Below, in pieces: positions 38,022 to 38,746 of a stretch of DNA of 38,746 bases (position 1 is the stretch's first letter; every line of letters starts with the position of its first letter). Source of the DNA: a virus; IMG/VR virus record IMGVR_UViG_3300037258_000126, positions 1-38,746 of that record, one strand, 5' to 3'. Below the pieces are notes generated by a model. It worked only from the letters and a program-made list of their open reading frames with translations. It was not told the origin of the DNA and searched no databases. Position numbers and translations under genes: made by a program.

Positions 38022-38039
38022 TAAATCATTACTGACTTA
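38022..38039. promoter_or_regulatory. Operator palindrome 19
   Basis: TAAATCA-TTAC-TGACTTA, one arm mismatch, 9 bp upstream of the capsid -35. A further half-site TTGATTTA (38052-38059) contains the stop codon of the scaffold gene. Confidence 0.82.
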
Positions 38040-38056
38040 CTCTATCCGACGTTGAT

Positions 38057-38746
38057 TTACTTGGCTTTCTTGAGCGCTCCGGCATTCAACGCGGCCTGAA
38101 TACGCTCACGGCCAGATACTTCTCCGGTCGTCGCGTGGGAAGTTTCCTTCACCGGGATGCCGCTCACGGTCGTCGAACGGGCACCCGGCTTCAGCTTGGA
38201 CTTGTAAAGCTGATCCTTGTCAGACGCCGAATCTACCAATTTTTTGATCGACTCCTCGAAACCGAGCGCCTCGCCGGAGCTGTTGACCAACTTGGTGCGC
38301 CCTTCGGCGCCTTTGGGCTTGTCATAGGCCACAACATTGCCATTCTCGATGTCGAAGTGATCGCCGTAAATCTGTCGGGCACGCGGCGCCGGCAGCACCA
38401 ATTCATCGGCGATGAACTTGGACGTATTGAATGAAGCACCGACGGTCAGATCGTTGATTGTCTTGGTCGCCGCATCGAGCGCGGACTTATTGGCCTTGAT
38501 CTGCGTTTGCGCCTCGGCCTGCTCCTTCTTGTGCTCATCGGCCATCATTTTCTTCAACCGATCGAACTCGCCGGCCTCTTCGAGACGCTTTTTCTCGGCG
38601 GCATCCTTATCCGCGGCGGCCTTATTGGCCGCGTCGAGCATCTCCTTTGCCTTTGCCGGGTCGATGCCCTCGAAAGCCTTCAGCTTCTCTTCCAAGGCCG
38701 CCTTTTCGGCGTTTGTTGTTTTCACCTTCTCCTTGTTCTTCATGAC
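38057..38746 (-). CDS. Capsid scaffold-like protein, probably cut by the window end
   Basis: At least 228 residues. An ATG lies at 38743, but homologous scaffold proteins I recall have about 60 more residues before the motif LKAFEGIDPA, so the true start is probably outside the window. A long charged coiled coil (about 10-95) is followed by FIADELVLPAPRARQIYGDHFDIENGNVVAYDKPKG and a basic tail (ALNAGALKKAK). It would direct capsid shell assembly. Place: directly before the major capsid gene. Confidence 0.78.
   Translation of the reverse strand, partial: VMKNKEKVKTTNAEKAALEEKLKAFEGIDPAKAKEMLDAANKAAADKDAAEKKRLEEAGEFDRLKKMMADEHKKEQAEAQTQIKANKSALDAATKTINDLTVGASFNTSKFIADELVLPAPRARQIYGDHFDIENGNVVAYDKPKGAEGRTKLVNSSGEALGFEESIKKLVDSASDKDQLYKSKLKPGARSTTVSGIPVKETSHATTGEVSGRERIQAALNAGALKKAK

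Overview
The window is a block of a siphovirus (long, flexible, non-contractile tail) genome. Almost every gene is on the minus strand, so transcription runs from the right end (position 38746) towards position 1. The tail genes have the lambda order (tail tube, G/T chaperones, tape measure, M, L, K, I, J). Replication genes are T7/DnaB-like, and one large phosphoesterase recalls the T5 A1 family. The structural protein families, with FCCH-like and repeat-rich tail proteins, are ones I associate with phages and prophages of Alphaproteobacteria, especially Rhizobiales. That host call is an inference with modest confidence. Portal, terminase, integrase and any repressor would lie outside the window.

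Layout from right to left: scaffold-like protein (38743-38057, probably cut by the window edge), major capsid protein, a head-associated protein, Ig/head-tail adaptor, head closure, gp10-like protein, tail terminator (to 34207). Next come a holin-like membrane protein, a GH19 endolysin and a tiny secreted basic protein (34207-32871). The tail module follows: tube, chaperones, tape measure, M, L, K, I, J (32778-19977). Then come tail-fibre-type proteins, including one built from twenty-odd 20-residue repeats (19980-15113). Small genes, two membrane/coiled-coil proteins and an Rz/Rz1 spanin pair fill 15111-13091. Accessory and replication genes occupy 13027-2985: A1-like metallophosphoesterase, secreted trypsin-like protease, DnaB-like helicase, primase, WGR-like protein, ATP-dependent DNA ligase and small proteins. 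A repeat-containing structural protein (2799-1678), a tRNA cluster with one aberrant tRNA-like element (1618-1072), an HNH endonuclease gene, one plus-strand secreted protein gene, and a 51-nt copy of a tRNA-Pro 3' end that looks like an attachment site (78-128) complete the left end.

The most striking feature is a dispersed 18-bp palindrome, TAAGTCA-N4-TGACTTA, found about 19 times. It lies mostly in the short gaps between transcription units, usually 0-17 bp after the stop codon of the upstream gene. It sits where a repressor should bind: over a -35 box (the spacer supplies the first T of TTGACT, with a -10 exactly 17 bp on), in the -35/-10 spacer, or just after a TATAAT-like -10. Two copies are inside genes. 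I do not recognise it as the site of a named regulator. It looks like a one-repressor, many-operators system covering both structural and replication genes, which together with the tRNA-derived att-like sequence suggests a temperate phage.
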